Assembly (NCBI GenBank): GCA_037176885.1 | Contig: JAWWNJ010000030.1 | Location: forward strand, 744,001 to 808,000 | Source of the DNA: Favolaschia claudopus | Lineage: Eukaryota > Basidiomycota > Agaricomycetes > Agaricales > Mycenaceae | Direction: 5' to 3' | Length of the DNA stretch: 64,000 nucleotides | Shown: piece by piece, positions 22,885 to 34,019 of the stretch | How the letters are laid out: every line of letters starts with the position of its first letter | How positions within the stretch are numbered: position 1 is the stretch's first letter | The notes under the pieces: generated by a model | What the model saw: the letters and a program-made list of their open reading frames with translations, nothing else | What the model was told of the DNA's origin: nothing | The model's database searches: none | Translations under genes and position numbers: made by a program

Positions 22885-22956
22885 CAGACGTTCCGGTGAT
22901 CCTCGCGTCCATCATTTTTACCCGAACTCGCGTGGCGCGGATCACCGGAACGTCTG
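22885..22956. repeat. Hairpin with perfect 18-bp arms
   Basis: CAGACGTTCCGGTGATCC at 22885-22902 and its exact complement at 22939-22956, loop 36 nt. Directly abuts the gene fragment on its left. Confidence 0.85.
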
Positions 22957-23866
22957 AGTTACCGAGACAGTGTCAACGCCTGTCTCTGGTTGCCATGCGG
23001 CAATGTGAGAGGAGATTGATGGCATCACCGTGACCTGTCGAAATGCTGATGCCTGCCATTTGGTCTGAGGCCCAACTGAGGCCTGAGTCATTTGCACTTT
23101 TGATGGGTATCGTAACTTCTGATGTGATCGATGAAGCCGTGATAAATTGTTGTTCCAGTGTAATGCCGCGCTGTTCCTGCTGATCTTTCGGCAACACTGC
23201 TTGATCCTGTCCGGCCAGAATCCCCAATCCGCGATTTTTCGGGAGGAGGAGGAGCGAGCGCGGCGGGAGCGCCGCGCGAGCGACGACGACGACCACAGAG
23301 GTGATATGCTGGAGAGAGAAGACGGGCGGGGACCCAATGCCTGCCATTTGGTCTTAGAAAGCACTGTAAGAAGGCCAGCTAAAGATCCCCCGGTTCAAAA
23401 CTTTGAAATTCCAAAAAATATTTTCTGTGCTACGGGCAAGCTACGGGTTTCGCGCTTTTGGTCCGGGTCGGGGAATAGTCGGTGGCTTTGTGATCCCATC
23501 AACGCATCAAATAGCCGCCGAGCACATCAAAAAAGGCTAACACACTACGTTAAACTAATTGTGCTCAGTCTTTGCGGGACTTTTAACACAGCTGCAGCAC
23601 AATTTGGAGCTCTTCACAGGTAATTTTTCCTCAAGATTGCAAGTTATGTACACTTTCTGATATAAAATCATGTACTAACGGCGTGGGGGTCACCGCAGGT
23701 TACTGATGGTGACCTGTCACGTGCCTCTTTGCCCGCCAATTCTACCAGATGTACTAATCATGGTGACTTTGGCAAAATATATCCTCAATCTGATGAAGTA
23801 ATCGAACGATTGAATGGATTGTGCTCACGATCGGAAGGATTGAAAGATTTGGTAGTTACTGTACAA
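22957..23866. other. Spacer flanking a 17-18-bp direct repeat
   Basis: ATGCCTGCCATTTGGTCT occurs at about 23049 and again at about 23338. The 270 bp between has a plus-strand frame rich in E and R (EEERARRERRA), not otherwise recognisable. The pair could be a long target duplication of a retroposed insert, but I see no poly(A) tail. Confidence 0.35.
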
Positions 23867-23868
23867 TA

Positions 23869-24262
23869 GAGCTTATTAGCAACCGGTGAGAAACGAAATT
23901 TCACGCACAAGAACGTCATCCAAAAACCACAAGTGGAGCAGCACTTTTTCACCGTTCCAAGAAAGGAAACAACGTGCCGATTCGTGCCGCATCGCTTGAG
24001 TTGCCTTTCTGAGCGACTTCCACGCTCACTGCTGTACTCACCGTCCTGCGAGCCTCTTGGAACGACGAGCAACAAGCTCTACCTTTCGCGGAAGCGTCCT
24101 ACTTTGTCATGATCGCCACTCTGGAGCGGGGAACGGCCGTGCGCCTGACCGCATCTCTCGATGACGTCTTCGAGGTTTTGCATGTTTGGAGCCTCCGTTT
24201 TTCACTGATCTCGCTTAGTTTTTCATCGTATATTTTGAAAAGCACCGGCTGCTAATAAGCTC
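23869..24262. mobile_element. 394-bp GAGCTTATTAGC MITE, complete
   Basis: Inverted ends GAGCTTATTAGCAACCGGTG and CACCGGCTGCTAATAAGCTC, flanked by TA. Truncated relatives at 12582-12884 and a 35-bp scrap at about 43374. No coding capacity recognised. Confidence 0.85.
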
Positions 24263-24893
24263 TAATCTGATAGCTGAAGTTTTGTTTGGCTTTAATTGTA
24301 AAACTATTTAATTAGTTTGACAAATGGGTAGTTAAGTATTCTAATTTTTTATACACAAAACAATTTCCTGTCTATCATCTCTCGATGGTTGTTTGGAATT
24401 CAAGAGACAGAACATGGCTTTATTTGACAGTGCTTGCACAGAATTTTCCTAGCAAGAATTTCCCACACATCGGCAATTGCCGCCTTCGTGCTGGCAGTGT
24501 GCTGGCGGATACTCGGAGTCCTCGGACTCGGTTCTCCGATCACCAGAGAGTACAATCGTGTATTCCGGTGGTTACCTCGGCTAAGCTAAGCGGGGGTCAC
24601 CAGCAAGGTACTTAACCAGAGCGGGCTGGTTACCCTAAGTATACTCTATGTACCCCTACATACTTTGAAATTCAACTCAGCCATCTTGACATACAATCAC
24701 CGCACAAATCATCAAAACCAACACAACTCTGAATTTTCGGCCGAAAAAGATGCAACAGAGGTCCCAAAACTATGTCTCTAACAAATTCAATTCAATTTTG
24801 TAACCTCCGGGAAGGCAGCCTGGGAGGACCTTAACAGACCTTATTACACCTTATAAGGTCACCCCTCGAACCTTGTTAGGCCTTAAACCTCAA
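24263..24893. other. Spacer with no gene seen
   Basis: AT-rich; the last 70 bases contain AAGGT/ACCTT words repeated on both strands, ending where Copia homology begins. Confidence 0.3.
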
Positions 24894-26211
24894 GGAGACC
24901 TTTGCCCCCGTTGCGAACCTTGAGTCGAGCCGCATCATCTGCTTGCTGGCTGCCAAGTACGACCTGGAGCTGGACCAGATGGACGTATCCACCGCATAGC
25001 TCAATGGTGTTATCGAGGACGCCATCTACGTCTCACCGCCGGAGGGAGTGGATATTCCAGAGGGGTTCTGTTGGCGACTCAAACGTTCCCTCTATGGTCT
25101 GAAGAACGCCGGTCGCGTGTGGAATGTCACTCTCGACGCAAAACTGCTGGAGCTTGGTGCATACCGGCTGGACGCAGAGACATGCCTGTACGTCTTCAAG
25201 GGAAAGAAAGGAGAGATATGTATACCTGGTGGTCTACGTTGACGACCTACTGCTTGCAGCCTCATCCCGTCCATACATGGACAAGATAAAAGCTCTCCTC
25301 GCATCCACATTCAAGATGCGGGACCTTGGAGCTGCTTCGTTCATCCTCGGGATCGAGATCAAACGGGACCGACAGCGACGCACTATCTCTCTTTCCCAAA
25401 CGAAGTACATTGACGCTGTCCTTAAGCGTTGCGGTATGGCAGACTGTAACCCGTCAAAGACTCCAATGGCTACGCCTCCTCGCCTCACTGCTGAAGACCC
25501 CGTCGACAACACCACACTGCTCCAACAGACCATAAACGTGTGGTTGGCTCAATTCAGTATGCTGTCCAGGGGACACGACCTGATCTGGCATACCTTGTTG
25601 GCGTGCTTGGACGGTACAGTGCAAACCCCAAAGCATGCCACTGGGAAGCTGCAAAGCGCGGCCTGCGCTACATGAAGTATACTCGTAACCTTGAGTTGTG
25701 CTTCGACGGCTCGGACATTGCTGGGGATCTTGACTTCCACGGGTTCTCTGACGCCGACTGGTCTGGTGACGACGAGACTTCTCGATCCACCTCCGGATAC
25801 GCATTCATATCTGGTCGAGGAGCATTGGGCTGGTCCAGCAAACGGCAAGGCATGGTTGCCCTATCCTCAACTGAGTCAGAATACATTGGACTGTCAAACG
25901 CCGGGCAGCACCTAGCCTGGTTGCGCACCTTCTTTGCAGAAGTCGGCCACGAGCAGCGCGGACCCACAGAACTCTTCTGTGATAATCAAGCAGCTATCAT
26001 CCTCTGTCGGGACCCACAATTTCGAGCACGCACCAAACACATACAGCGCAAATACCACTTCATTCGCGACGACATTGTGGCAAAAGGCGAGGCCGTCATT
26101 CGCTACGTGTCTACCCACGACATGGTGGCCGACATCCTTACTAAGCCTCTTTCCCGTTGGAAGTTTGCAAGAGCCTTGGGATTACGGTTTACCTCGAGTG
26201 GGAGTGTCTAA
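24894..26211 (+). pseudogene. Ty1/Copia RT-RNase H fragment (decayed)
   Basis: Begins mid reverse transcriptase at ETFAPVANLESSRIICLLAA and continues through DQMDVSTA-stop-LNG (TAG near 24998), SLYGLKNAGRVW, the catalytic YVDDLLLAA, MRDLGAASFILGIEIKR, then RNase H with DADWSGDDETSRSTSGYAF, ALSSTESEYIGLS, LFCDNQAAIILC, RTKHIQRKYHFIRD and ADILTKPL. That is the standard Copia order. Frameshifts fall near 25225 and 25530. Gag, protease and integrase are absent. The 3' end GTGGGAG reads as the polypurine tract before an LTR start TGTCTAAACC at 26205. Confidence 0.9.
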
Positions 26212-26453
26212 ACCAACGGGAAGCGAGCGAGCCAAACCTAAAATCTATCTTTAGGCAACTATGACGCAAGTGGATTTCAGGCTCCCCAACTCTGAATCCA
26301 ACTGCGTCATCGCTAGCGGTGACATGTCACGTCACGTCACGCTCCAAGCTTTTCCTCAGCTGTTGTTGTTAACTAACAAGCTTAAGCACCCCGCCTTCGG
26401 CAGGGCCGGCTCGCTGCGCTCACGTCCCTACCTACGGAACAAGCTTCCCCTCC
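26205..26453 (+). mobile_element. Probable partial 3' LTR of the Copia fragment
   Basis: Starts TG directly after a purine-rich tract and the RNase H stop. No convincing CA end or primer site was found before the next element at 26456, so its extent is a guess. Confidence 0.35.
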
Positions 26454-26455
26454 TA

Positions 26456-26906
26456 AGGTAGACCCCATCCACCTTCGACGAACATCACGTGTTATTTCCA
26501 TCTACGGCGAACCTCCTTATATCGAGACTACGAGGAGGAAAGAGCCAAATTCCTCCGACCAGATTGTTTGAATTGTATTCAAGTGTACAGAGATAAAATA
26601 CTAGAGCTCTATTGTCTCTGTGCAAGAGGGAGTTCCGGAAACAAGTTCTGTGATGCCACAACACGCTGAGGCAGTCGTGGGAGCAAGTTTTCAGACAGCC
26701 GCCAATGATTCAATAACTCTGCCTCAGAAACCCACAATATCCTCGCAATGTCGCGGAGCAAAATAGAGCTTAGACCAAAATGAAGGATTTGGTCGAGGGG
26801 ATTTGCTCAATTCAAACTACAATGTACTTTACAGATGCATTTTGTCGAACTCCGCTGAAAAAGGAAATAACACGTGATGTTCGTCGAAGGTGGATGGGGT
26901 CTACCT
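26456..26906. mobile_element. 451-bp TA-flanked inverted-repeat element
   Basis: 46-bp arms at 26454-26499 and 26863-26908 read AAGGTAGACCCCATCCACC inward and appear perfect. TA at each end. The first bases AGGTAG resemble the element at 13701. Non-coding. Confidence 0.8.
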
Positions 26907-27384
26907 TATGTGGACCATTGTCCACATACATCATATTGTAGGGAAAGTGCGTGAAAAAGTCCACCGAGGTTGTAAGGGCAACCTAGGCCTTTAGGACCCG
27001 AGATATCTCGAGGGTCTGACGAGGGAGAATCCGAAGTTAATTAAGAAGCTACTAAGAATCAAGCGCACCTAGCGAGGGAGAATCCGAAGGGCTGAGGATT
27101 CCCACGCTAGGTGCAGTAAACATGTAGTAACTAATTCCCACAAGCTCGGAGCAGTCGGCAATGATCCCGGGCCAAGTCACATGCCTTACTCCACGATGAC
27201 ATAGGAAAAATCGGTCATTCCGAGGCTTTTCTGGGTGCCGAAAACGCGTTTTCCCGGCCGAGGGATTTCCCCTTGGGGAAGTGTAAAACAATGACCCACC
27301 GTGGGAACCTGGACCGTTTTGCCATCACCCTCGGAGAACTTAAGTTCCCCCAGCACTGTACGTGTCAGTCACGTGAAATAGTAT
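26907..27384. other. Spacer with a small hairpin
   Basis: GCACCTAGCG at 27064-27073 pairs with CGCTAGGTGC at 27105-27114. The word GAGGGAGAATCCGAAG occurs twice (about 27021 and 27074). No gene. Confidence 0.5.
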
Positions 27385-30183
27385 TTTTTTTTTGTCTCTG
27401 CATTTTTATACCGCAACAAGTACATACACGATCTACTAAGACGCGGTGCCCGGAGGCGATAAATAAAGGTGTTGTTAGTGCGATGGAAGTGTCCGAAGGA
27501 TGTGTAGTATAGTCGTGTGAGGGTGGGAGTCAAGTTTGGGGTTTCGAGGGTATTAGCGGAAACATAAACCATAAGACCATAGCGCATGAGTGAAAGGAAA
27601 TGTACATGAAAGGGAAGGGTATAGGGTGGGACGGGTGTGCCGAAATGGTGTCGGGATGGTGTTTCGATGCCACTGTTGGACAGGTCTGTGTGCGCACGAC
27701 CCTTGGGCTCAGCCCATTTCCTCTACATCAGACAAATCGTCTGGAGGTTCCGGTTCGTCTTCGTAAATTGGGAGTTCTTGCGGCATACGGGGTAGACCCG
27801 TTTTTGTGAATGCTCCGGACACCTCTAAGAACTCAGCTAGTGCTGAAATTCCGTCTTTAGTGCCCAGTATTTCGGGCAGGGATACTTATGTCCCTAGAGA
27901 CTTTTTTGAGGATGTGCCGTTGGTCCTCATAGCGAGGACACTCGCGAAGCAGATGTTCGCGCGACTGGAAGGGTTCTCCACAGGGGCAGTCAACGTTCTC
28001 GGATGGCACAAAGCGGCTGTAGTACTCGCCTGAGAAGCAGTGTCCGATCCGACACTGTGTAACCCGCCCAAAGACTTCTCTCGACAACGCCGTAAAATGC
28101 GGGGTCGGTTTTAGGGAAGGGGCGAAGCGGTTTGCCATGGCATAGCTCCCCGTCTTCTGTGCGGACTTCCATTCCTTGACCCAGGACCGGTGGACTTTCT
28201 CTTTCGATTTCCTGAGTGCGTGCGAGCGGGTTCCTCCAGGTGGCGCCGCGAGTTCCGTTCCGGTTTTCGCCAGCGCGTCTGCACGTTCGTTCCCAACGAT
28301 GTCGCAGTGGCCTGGCGACCACCCAATCTCGACTTTATGTTCTGGGTCGGCGTCGAGGAAGGCACAGATTCTTTTGTGGAATACATGTGCAGAGAGTTGG
28401 CCCGCTCTGGGTTTTGGGTCGCAGATGGTGTTGATAGCAGACACATTATCTGCGAAGAAGTGAATCTCTTTTATCTGCGGGTTGGCGGCGGCAATGGAGA
28501 TGGCTTTTGCCGCTCCCCTGTAATTTCGCCGTCGTACACCTCGGCTCGGCTGCCAAGGCCAAAGCTTTTTGCAAAGACTTCTTTATTTTCATGGTAGATG
28601 ACGGCTCCTGCTCCCACCCTACGCACACGGTGTACGGCGCGTTGCGAGCCGTCGGAATAGACCAGAAGGTGGTGCGGGGAAGAGCTGAATTTACTTATCT
28701 TTTGTTTGTGTGCTTTTGCCGCTTCCTCTTTCTCCTCCCCCGCCGTTCCTGACACGCGCAATCGACCCCCAAAAGTCCTCCTTCGTGCGCCGCCATGGTT
28801 CCGTGAGGTACGGGAAGATGCGTTCATCATTTGCTGATGTTGATTCGGCCACTCTTTGGAGTTGCGTGGACTTGCGCATGTTCACTTTGCTCTTTGAGTT
28901 TCTCGGTCGTACTGGAAGTGGTGGTGGGAAGGAAGGGGCTCTTCCTCCCCGCCAAACATCAGGAAGCCGTTGGATGACAGGGCTATTTTTACTCGGCTTG
29001 TTAAAGCGGATTGCCGCCCGTCTATTCCCTTCATCCATCGCCAGGCGTATGGGTGGGATCGACGCTTCAATCTCCAATGCGTTGATCGGCGAGGTCCTGA
29101 ACGCTGCGCAAATGAGCCGCAATGCTCGACGTTGCACCCTTTCTAGTTGTTTCTCGTGGTCTTTCTTTCCGGTCCACCATGCTGCGCCAGCGTAAGATAA
29201 AACGGGAACGACACATGCCTTGTATAGATGACGTAGGTGGGCTTGCGAAAGGCCTCTGACTGTGTTTGAAAGCCTCGAGATCCCATTCACTGTGTTTTCA
29301 GCCCGGGCTGCCATCGTCTTTACGTGGTGATTGAAGTTGAGTTGTTTATCGAGGTGTATGCCGAGCCATTTAATTGTGTCGAACGCGACGATGGTGGACT
29401 CGGAGCCGTCGGCGTCCAGAAGGCGGATAGCGGGATTCGCAAAGGGTGTCTTGTTTTTTCCCTTCTTGCGGCCCGTGTAGTGCATCAATTCGCGTTTGGC
29501 GTCATCGATTGCAAGTCCCCACTTGCCCAGAGTTGTGCGAATTTTGATATAGGCCTTCCGTAGTAGTCGTACATTTGTTTCCAGTGATTCGGAGGCGACG
29601 TAAAGTTTCCCGTCGTCTACGTACATAATCAAGGCAACTTCAGTATGATCATCGGGGGCAGGAAAAGCACTCGCCGGGTCCCGTTTCGGCTTGAACATCT
29701 CCAGCAATTCTGCGCTGTAGAACGCAGCGAGGATTGGGGACACTGGAGAGCCTTGCGGGATCCCATTTACCACTCGTTTCATCTCCCCGCGCTTTCCGTC
29801 AATGCAGACTGCCGCCTGGCGGTCTTCGAGAAATGAGGCGACCCATTGTACATATTCGAGCGGAATGCCCTTGCGTCGGAGTTCACACAGCAGGCGCTGG
29901 TGGTTCACAAAATCAAAGTATCCTTTTATATCGAAAGTTAAGGCCGACAGAACTTTACCGTTGTTCCACGCCGCTTGCACGTCGTTGGTAAACGTTAAAA
30001 TTGCATCTGAGGTGGACGTGTTTGCACAGCCGCCGAATTGTGTACCTGGAATAAGATTGTGTTTGCCAGCCAAGAAGGAGAGACGGCGCGCAACAATCTT
30101 CTCCAGGACTTTCCCCATGCACTCCAGTAGCTAGATGAGTCGATACGCTCTGGGGTTGGAGTAATCGGGTTTTCGAGGCTTTC

Positions 30184-31187
30184 ACTGTGGCCGGCAAACC
30201 CCGTGAATTCACCTAGTTGATTCACCTCATTTTCGGGGGAAATTCATCCGAGAACCAGGTGAGTTTCACTGGGAAGTTGTGAATTTCACCCAGTTCAATT
30301 CACGTAGTTGGACTAAGTGAATGGAACGTTTCATGGGGTTCATTCACTTAGTTTTGGAGTGAATTTCACAAGAATTTCATGTGAAGTTCTCATGAAAAAG
30401 GATTCACTTAGTTCCTATTCACGTACAATACTCTTATATTTCACTTGTAAAGTCCATGAAATCAAGTCAAAAGGGGTGAAAATGCTAATTTGCCGCTTGG
30501 GCCAACCAGTCCTCTCTGTTGCCTTCCTTCTACAGATTATTTCAAGTTGTTGTTGCGCTAATACTCTGACATTCTATTTACTCTACTATTTTGATTCTAA
30601 GTCACAAAGTTCCCTAATTACAGTCGCATTGACTGTCTTTACCTTATGTGGAAATAACCAGTACTGATGACCAGAACCATGTACCTTGCTTGGGCCACCT
30701 TTGACCCCATGAATTTCACGGGGTTGTTGAGTGAATTTCAAGGAATGGTCCCGGAGCTTGGAATGTCATTTTTTGGGCCAATTTGAGGGTATATTACTTC
30801 ACTTGATTCTTGAGGGAATTTCGCGGAGTTCGGATACCAGTCCAGTACAGTGGCGGCGGGATCTGATGCCACCCCCCAAAAAATGATGTGGCCCCAATCG
30901 ACTCCACTTGCATCAAAAGTTCCAGAAATAGGCTGTTCTATTTTTAGGGGTGGCATCAGATGGCGCCGCCACTGTAGCTCGGATTCACACATTTCATTCA
31001 CTGGAGTGCCGTTTACCGAGAGTCGCGGTGCAAGGGGAAATTCACGTACTTGACAGGATCCATACAAGCTACGTGAATCAGGTAAGTGAATGTTCAACTA
31101 CGTGAATTCGAATTCCCTTGAAAATGCAGTGAATCATCAAATTCACACAACGGCTAAGGGAAATTCACGGGGTTTTACGTCCTCAGT
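30184..31187. mobile_element. 1004-bp TIR element in the LINE, packed with GTGAATT motifs
   Basis: Inverted ends of about 27 bp, ACTGTGGCCGGCAAACCCCG and ACTGAGGACGTAAAACCCCG, flanked by GCTTTC at 30178-30183 and 31188-31193. GTGAATT/AATTCAC words recur more than twenty times in both orientations. No coding capacity recognised. A 127-bp MITE is nested at 30848. The 6-bp duplication and the ends match no superfamily I can name. Confidence 0.8.
30848..30974. mobile_element. 127-bp CAGTGGCGGC MITE, nested
   Basis: Ends CAGTGGCGGCGGGATCTGAT and inverse, TA on both sides. Same family as 32563-32932 and the fragments at 43473 and 49080. Confidence 0.88.
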
Positions 31188-32562
31188 GCTTTCTGAGTGC
31201 TATCGCAATGGCCTTCCGCCATTCCCGCGGGTGGAATCCGTTACGAAGGCATCTTTTAAGAAGCATGTAGATCTCCGGATGGGCGTCCACCCAGGCCCAG
31301 CGTATGACCATCGCTGTCGCCGGGTGTGGTGTTTGTGCTGGAACCCCAAATGGCCTCGCGTACTTCGGTCATGGTGATGTCGGTGAATTCGAAGTCGTCA
31401 GCGTGGCGGTTCGTAACGTCTGGGGCGAATTCGGTGTCGAGGCGTGGCGGCGGCTGGAAGAGCTCATCCCGCAGTGCTTCGCATTTGTCGTGATGGGACA
31501 CCGCGGGAGATTGACCATTCCTGCGGTTAATGGCAGGGGTGGGATAATTCCGCGCACCTTTGGACCACTTGCGGAAACCCCAGATGTCCTCCGTCTGCGC
31601 CTCTTCCAGCTTGCCAATTGCCCACTTCGCTTTTGTGGCTTTACACAGACGCTTGAAAAAATTAGCGGCCTTCTTGACCTTGCCGCGAAGCGCTCGGCTT
31701 CTGGTCCCAAAGCATGTTTCGAAGTTGTTTTGTTCCGTTTGGGCCAGCTTGAGTTTGTCGGCCTGCCTGAGCTCCTTGCTCCACCATGGTTTGGCGTTGG
31801 AGCTGGGCATCCGGGCTTTGCCCACTTGCTCCGTAGCTTCGCGCATGGCATCGGTGAGAGCCTTCGCTGCCGCTTCGAGCTGTTCATTGGATACCGGTTG
31901 CTGCTCGTCCATGATCGGGGTGATATGAGGGCGGTGGGTTTCCAAGGTATGTCGGAATGCCTTGCTCCAGTCTGCTGGGTCGACCTCCTTCAGACTGTAT
32001 TTTACGCCGGATGTATTGTCGATTTCGGTTCGTCCGTAGTCCATCGTCCACCGGATACCCTTGTGGTCAGAGCCATACGACATGGTGCCGTCAATGGTCC
32101 AATCCTTCACTGTGTCGTTGTTAACTGCAGCGGCATTGACAAGGGTCAGGTCTATAACCGACGGTGAGCGACTACTATCATGTGGGATGTAAGTCACTTC
32201 TCCTTTTTTGTTAAGCAGTGCGTAGCCTTTCTCCGATGTCCAATCTACGAAGTTTCTTGACCGCGAGTTTCCGTGTACCCCAATACATGACCAGAGCTCG
32301 TGGTGGAGATTGGTGTCCCCTAACAGGATGACTGGGCGGTCAGTTGGGAGGTTGAGAGCTTTGAGGCGCTCAACCGCTGGACGTAGGTGTTGTTTCTGGT
32401 CGTTGTAAATGTTGACATATGTCGTTGTTGGGGCTCCCGGTTGCGAGACGTCGATCACTTGAATATCGAGGTCTTGAGCAATGTCGGATCGCAGCGTGAT
32501 TGAGAAGTCCGGTCTGCTTTGGTAGTATACCATTACTCGGGGATGTGAGCCGCCCGGTTGTA

Positions 32563-32932
32563 CAGTGGCGGCAAAATCTGATGTCACCCCCAAAAAAGGA
32601 AATTCTTATGAATTCAACCCGTTTTCTTCTCTTTTCTGCAGTCGGACCTTTCAGAGTGCATTCAACATACATTCGAAACACATGCACCTTTTTCCATCTT
32701 AGGATACCTCGAAAATTGACACTTTTTGGGCAAGACTTTCCAACCATCTTTGGCCCAGTTCTCCTCAATGAATGGACCTATCTTTCTCAATCGTGCTTCC
32801 ACAGGCAGTGTATGTGCCGTGCCAATGGATCTGTGCCCTTGTCGCCCCCAGACGGCGATGGCAAGGGCAGATTAGAGGCGGTTTGATGAAAATTTCCTTT
32901 TTTGGGGGTGACATCAGATTTTGCCGCCACTG
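32563..32932. mobile_element. 370-bp CAGTGGCGGC MITE in LINE endonuclease
   Basis: Ends CAGTGGCGGCAAAATCTGAT and inverse, with TA flanks. Removing it with one TA rejoins LPKDNI to QPGGSHPRV in frame, which proves that the LINE was there first. Confidence 0.9.
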
Positions 32933-33194
32933 TATGTTGTCCTTGGGGAGCACTGGGGTCCAAGCTGCATGGCCGATTGGGCCGATGATTGCGTCGCCCC
33001 CGTCGTCGGTGCCGATTGTTGCCCAGCTAGGCTCCTGTAAAAATACTATGTCAAAGTCGCGGACTCGATCGTTTAGAAATGCATGCGTGGCAGAAGATTT
33101 CCGATTAATGTTGAGCTGGCCGCAGCGAATCGGTTTTGTATAGAAGGTATGTCGGTTGAGAGGTCGTTGCTGGAGGTGGCGTGGCTGACTTTGC

Positions 33195-33974
33195 TCAACC
33201 ATTGACACGGTTCTGGACATGTTGCATGGCGGCGGCGGCTTGTTCCCTTGAGATCGATAGATTTCCCGAGCTGGCGGCGTTCGCAATCACCCTGTCGACC
33301 TGCGGTTCCGGGTCCAGCAATTGGAAGCGGTTTTGTGTAGGCGGGGCTTGGGGCGGGTGTTGACGGGTTGCGCACCTGTTCCGGGTTGGTGCGTTTGTCC
33401 AGCCTTGGTCCGTTGTGCGGACTGGTTGTGCGGGGCGGTCGTTTGCGCGTGCCGAGCCGTACTTGGCAAGGCGCTCAGGGCAGCAGGGGTGGTTGGCGTC
33501 CCGGCCATCCTTCCCCTTGCAGTGGATGCACTGCATATCGTGCGTGCATGTCGTGTCGGTGTCTATCGCGTCGTCGGCGTCGGCTTCCGCTTTGCATTTG
33601 GTGCATTGTGTCCGATGTTCGGCTTCCGTGTGTTCCTGTCCGCACAGTCGACATTTGGGTGTTGCCGCTTCGCATGACGTTGAGAAGTGCCCAAATTTGT
33701 AGCACTTCTTGCACTGAATCACCGGGGGTCTGTCAGCGTATCGTCGCAGGAATGCGTTTCTACCGAACGCAGCAAGCGACTTAACTTCTCGGAGCAGGCG
33801 TTGCGCCTGCTCCTCATCTTCTACTGCAAACACGATCGACGAGTATCCCGTTGTCATGAGTTCTTCGCGTGAACGCATCCAACGCGGTGGTTGTATAATC
33901 TTCCAGCTATTTTGGAAACGATAGACAGTCTCGATTTTCGAGCTGAGTTCGGCAGTTCCCGGCATACCCGTCAT
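33195..33974 (-). CDS. LINE ORF1, Gag-like nucleic-acid-binding protein
   Basis: 259-codon frame. The N-terminal part (LSSKIETVYRFQNSWKIIQ, then VFAVEDEEQAQRLLREVKSL) resembles the RNA-recognition-like region of LINE ORF1 proteins. Zinc knuckles follow at about residues 90-175: CKKCYKFGHFSTSC, CRLCGQEHTEAEHRTQC and CIHC...HPCC. The C-terminal part is Q/P-rich. Such proteins coat the LINE RNA. The stop TGA overlaps the ORF2 start (ATGGTTGA), which suggests coupled reinitiation. The first Met may not be native, because the LINE seems truncated about 10 bp upstream. Confidence 0.85.
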   Translation of the reverse strand: MTGMPGTAELSSKIETVYRFQNSWKIIQPPRWMRSREELMTTGYSSIVFAVEDEEQAQRLLREVKSLAAFGRNAFLRRYADRPPVIQCKKCYKFGHFSTSCEAATPKCRLCGQEHTEAEHRTQCTKCKAEADADDAIDTDTTCTHDMQCIHCKGKDGRDANHPCCPERLAKYGSARANDRPAQPVRTTDQGWTNAPTRNRCATRQHPPQAPPTQNRFQLLDPEPQVDRVIANAASSGNLSISREQAAAAMQHVQNRVNG

Positions 33975-34019
33975 ATAATTATTTTTAGCTACAGCTCAGC
34001 TCCATCATGACGACGAGCG

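Larger units (their letters stand above)
27857..33202 (-). pseudogene. LINE ORF2: endonuclease, reverse transcriptase, RNase H (interrupted)
   Basis: Starts at ATG 33200-33202, overlapping the ORF1 stop in ATGGTTGA. The EEP endonuclease follows: INRKSSATHAFLND, VFLQEPSW, then after the MITE VILLGDTNLHHELW and YGSDHKGI. A linker leads to AWVDAHPEIYMLLKRCLRNG, reached after a frameshift near 31310. The TIR element 30184-31187 interrupts here. The reverse transcriptase resumes at KPDYSNPRAYRLI-stop-LLECMGKVLEKIVARRL, through FDIKGYFDFVNH, GIPQGSPVSPILAAFY and the catalytic MYVDDGKLYV. RNase H shows LLVYSDGSQ, AEVYDGEI, FFADNVSAI and GHCDIVGNERADALAK. A C-terminal zinc cluster CPCGEPFQSREHLLRECPRY follows. 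Besides the two insertions there is a TAG near 30132 and frameshifts between RT and RNase H. Confidence 0.9.
27385..33985 (-). mobile_element. LINE of the Tad/I type with ORF1 and EN-RT-RNase H ORF2
   Basis: Minus-strand non-LTR retrotransposon. ORF1 (33974-33195) carries zinc knuckles; ORF2 (33202-27857) carries endonuclease, reverse transcriptase and RNase H. A T-run on the plus strand at 27387-27396 would be the poly(A) end. No target duplication was found, and the 5' end seems cut off near 33985 by the next element. A 370-bp MITE sits in the endonuclease region and a 1-kb TIR element in the reverse transcriptase. Confidence 0.88.

Noticed and set aside
23147..23623. 158-codon frame with EEERARRERRASDDDD
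   Set aside because: Low-complexity charged run only, bounded by a direct repeat, and no homology is recalled.
31304..32167. 287-codon plus-strand frame
   Set aside because: Antisense to LINE ORF2 endonuclease, which has clear motifs.
33321..33784. Long plus-strand frames opposite LINE ORF1
   Set aside because: Shadows of the Cys-rich ORF1; the minus strand carries the zinc-knuckle signature.
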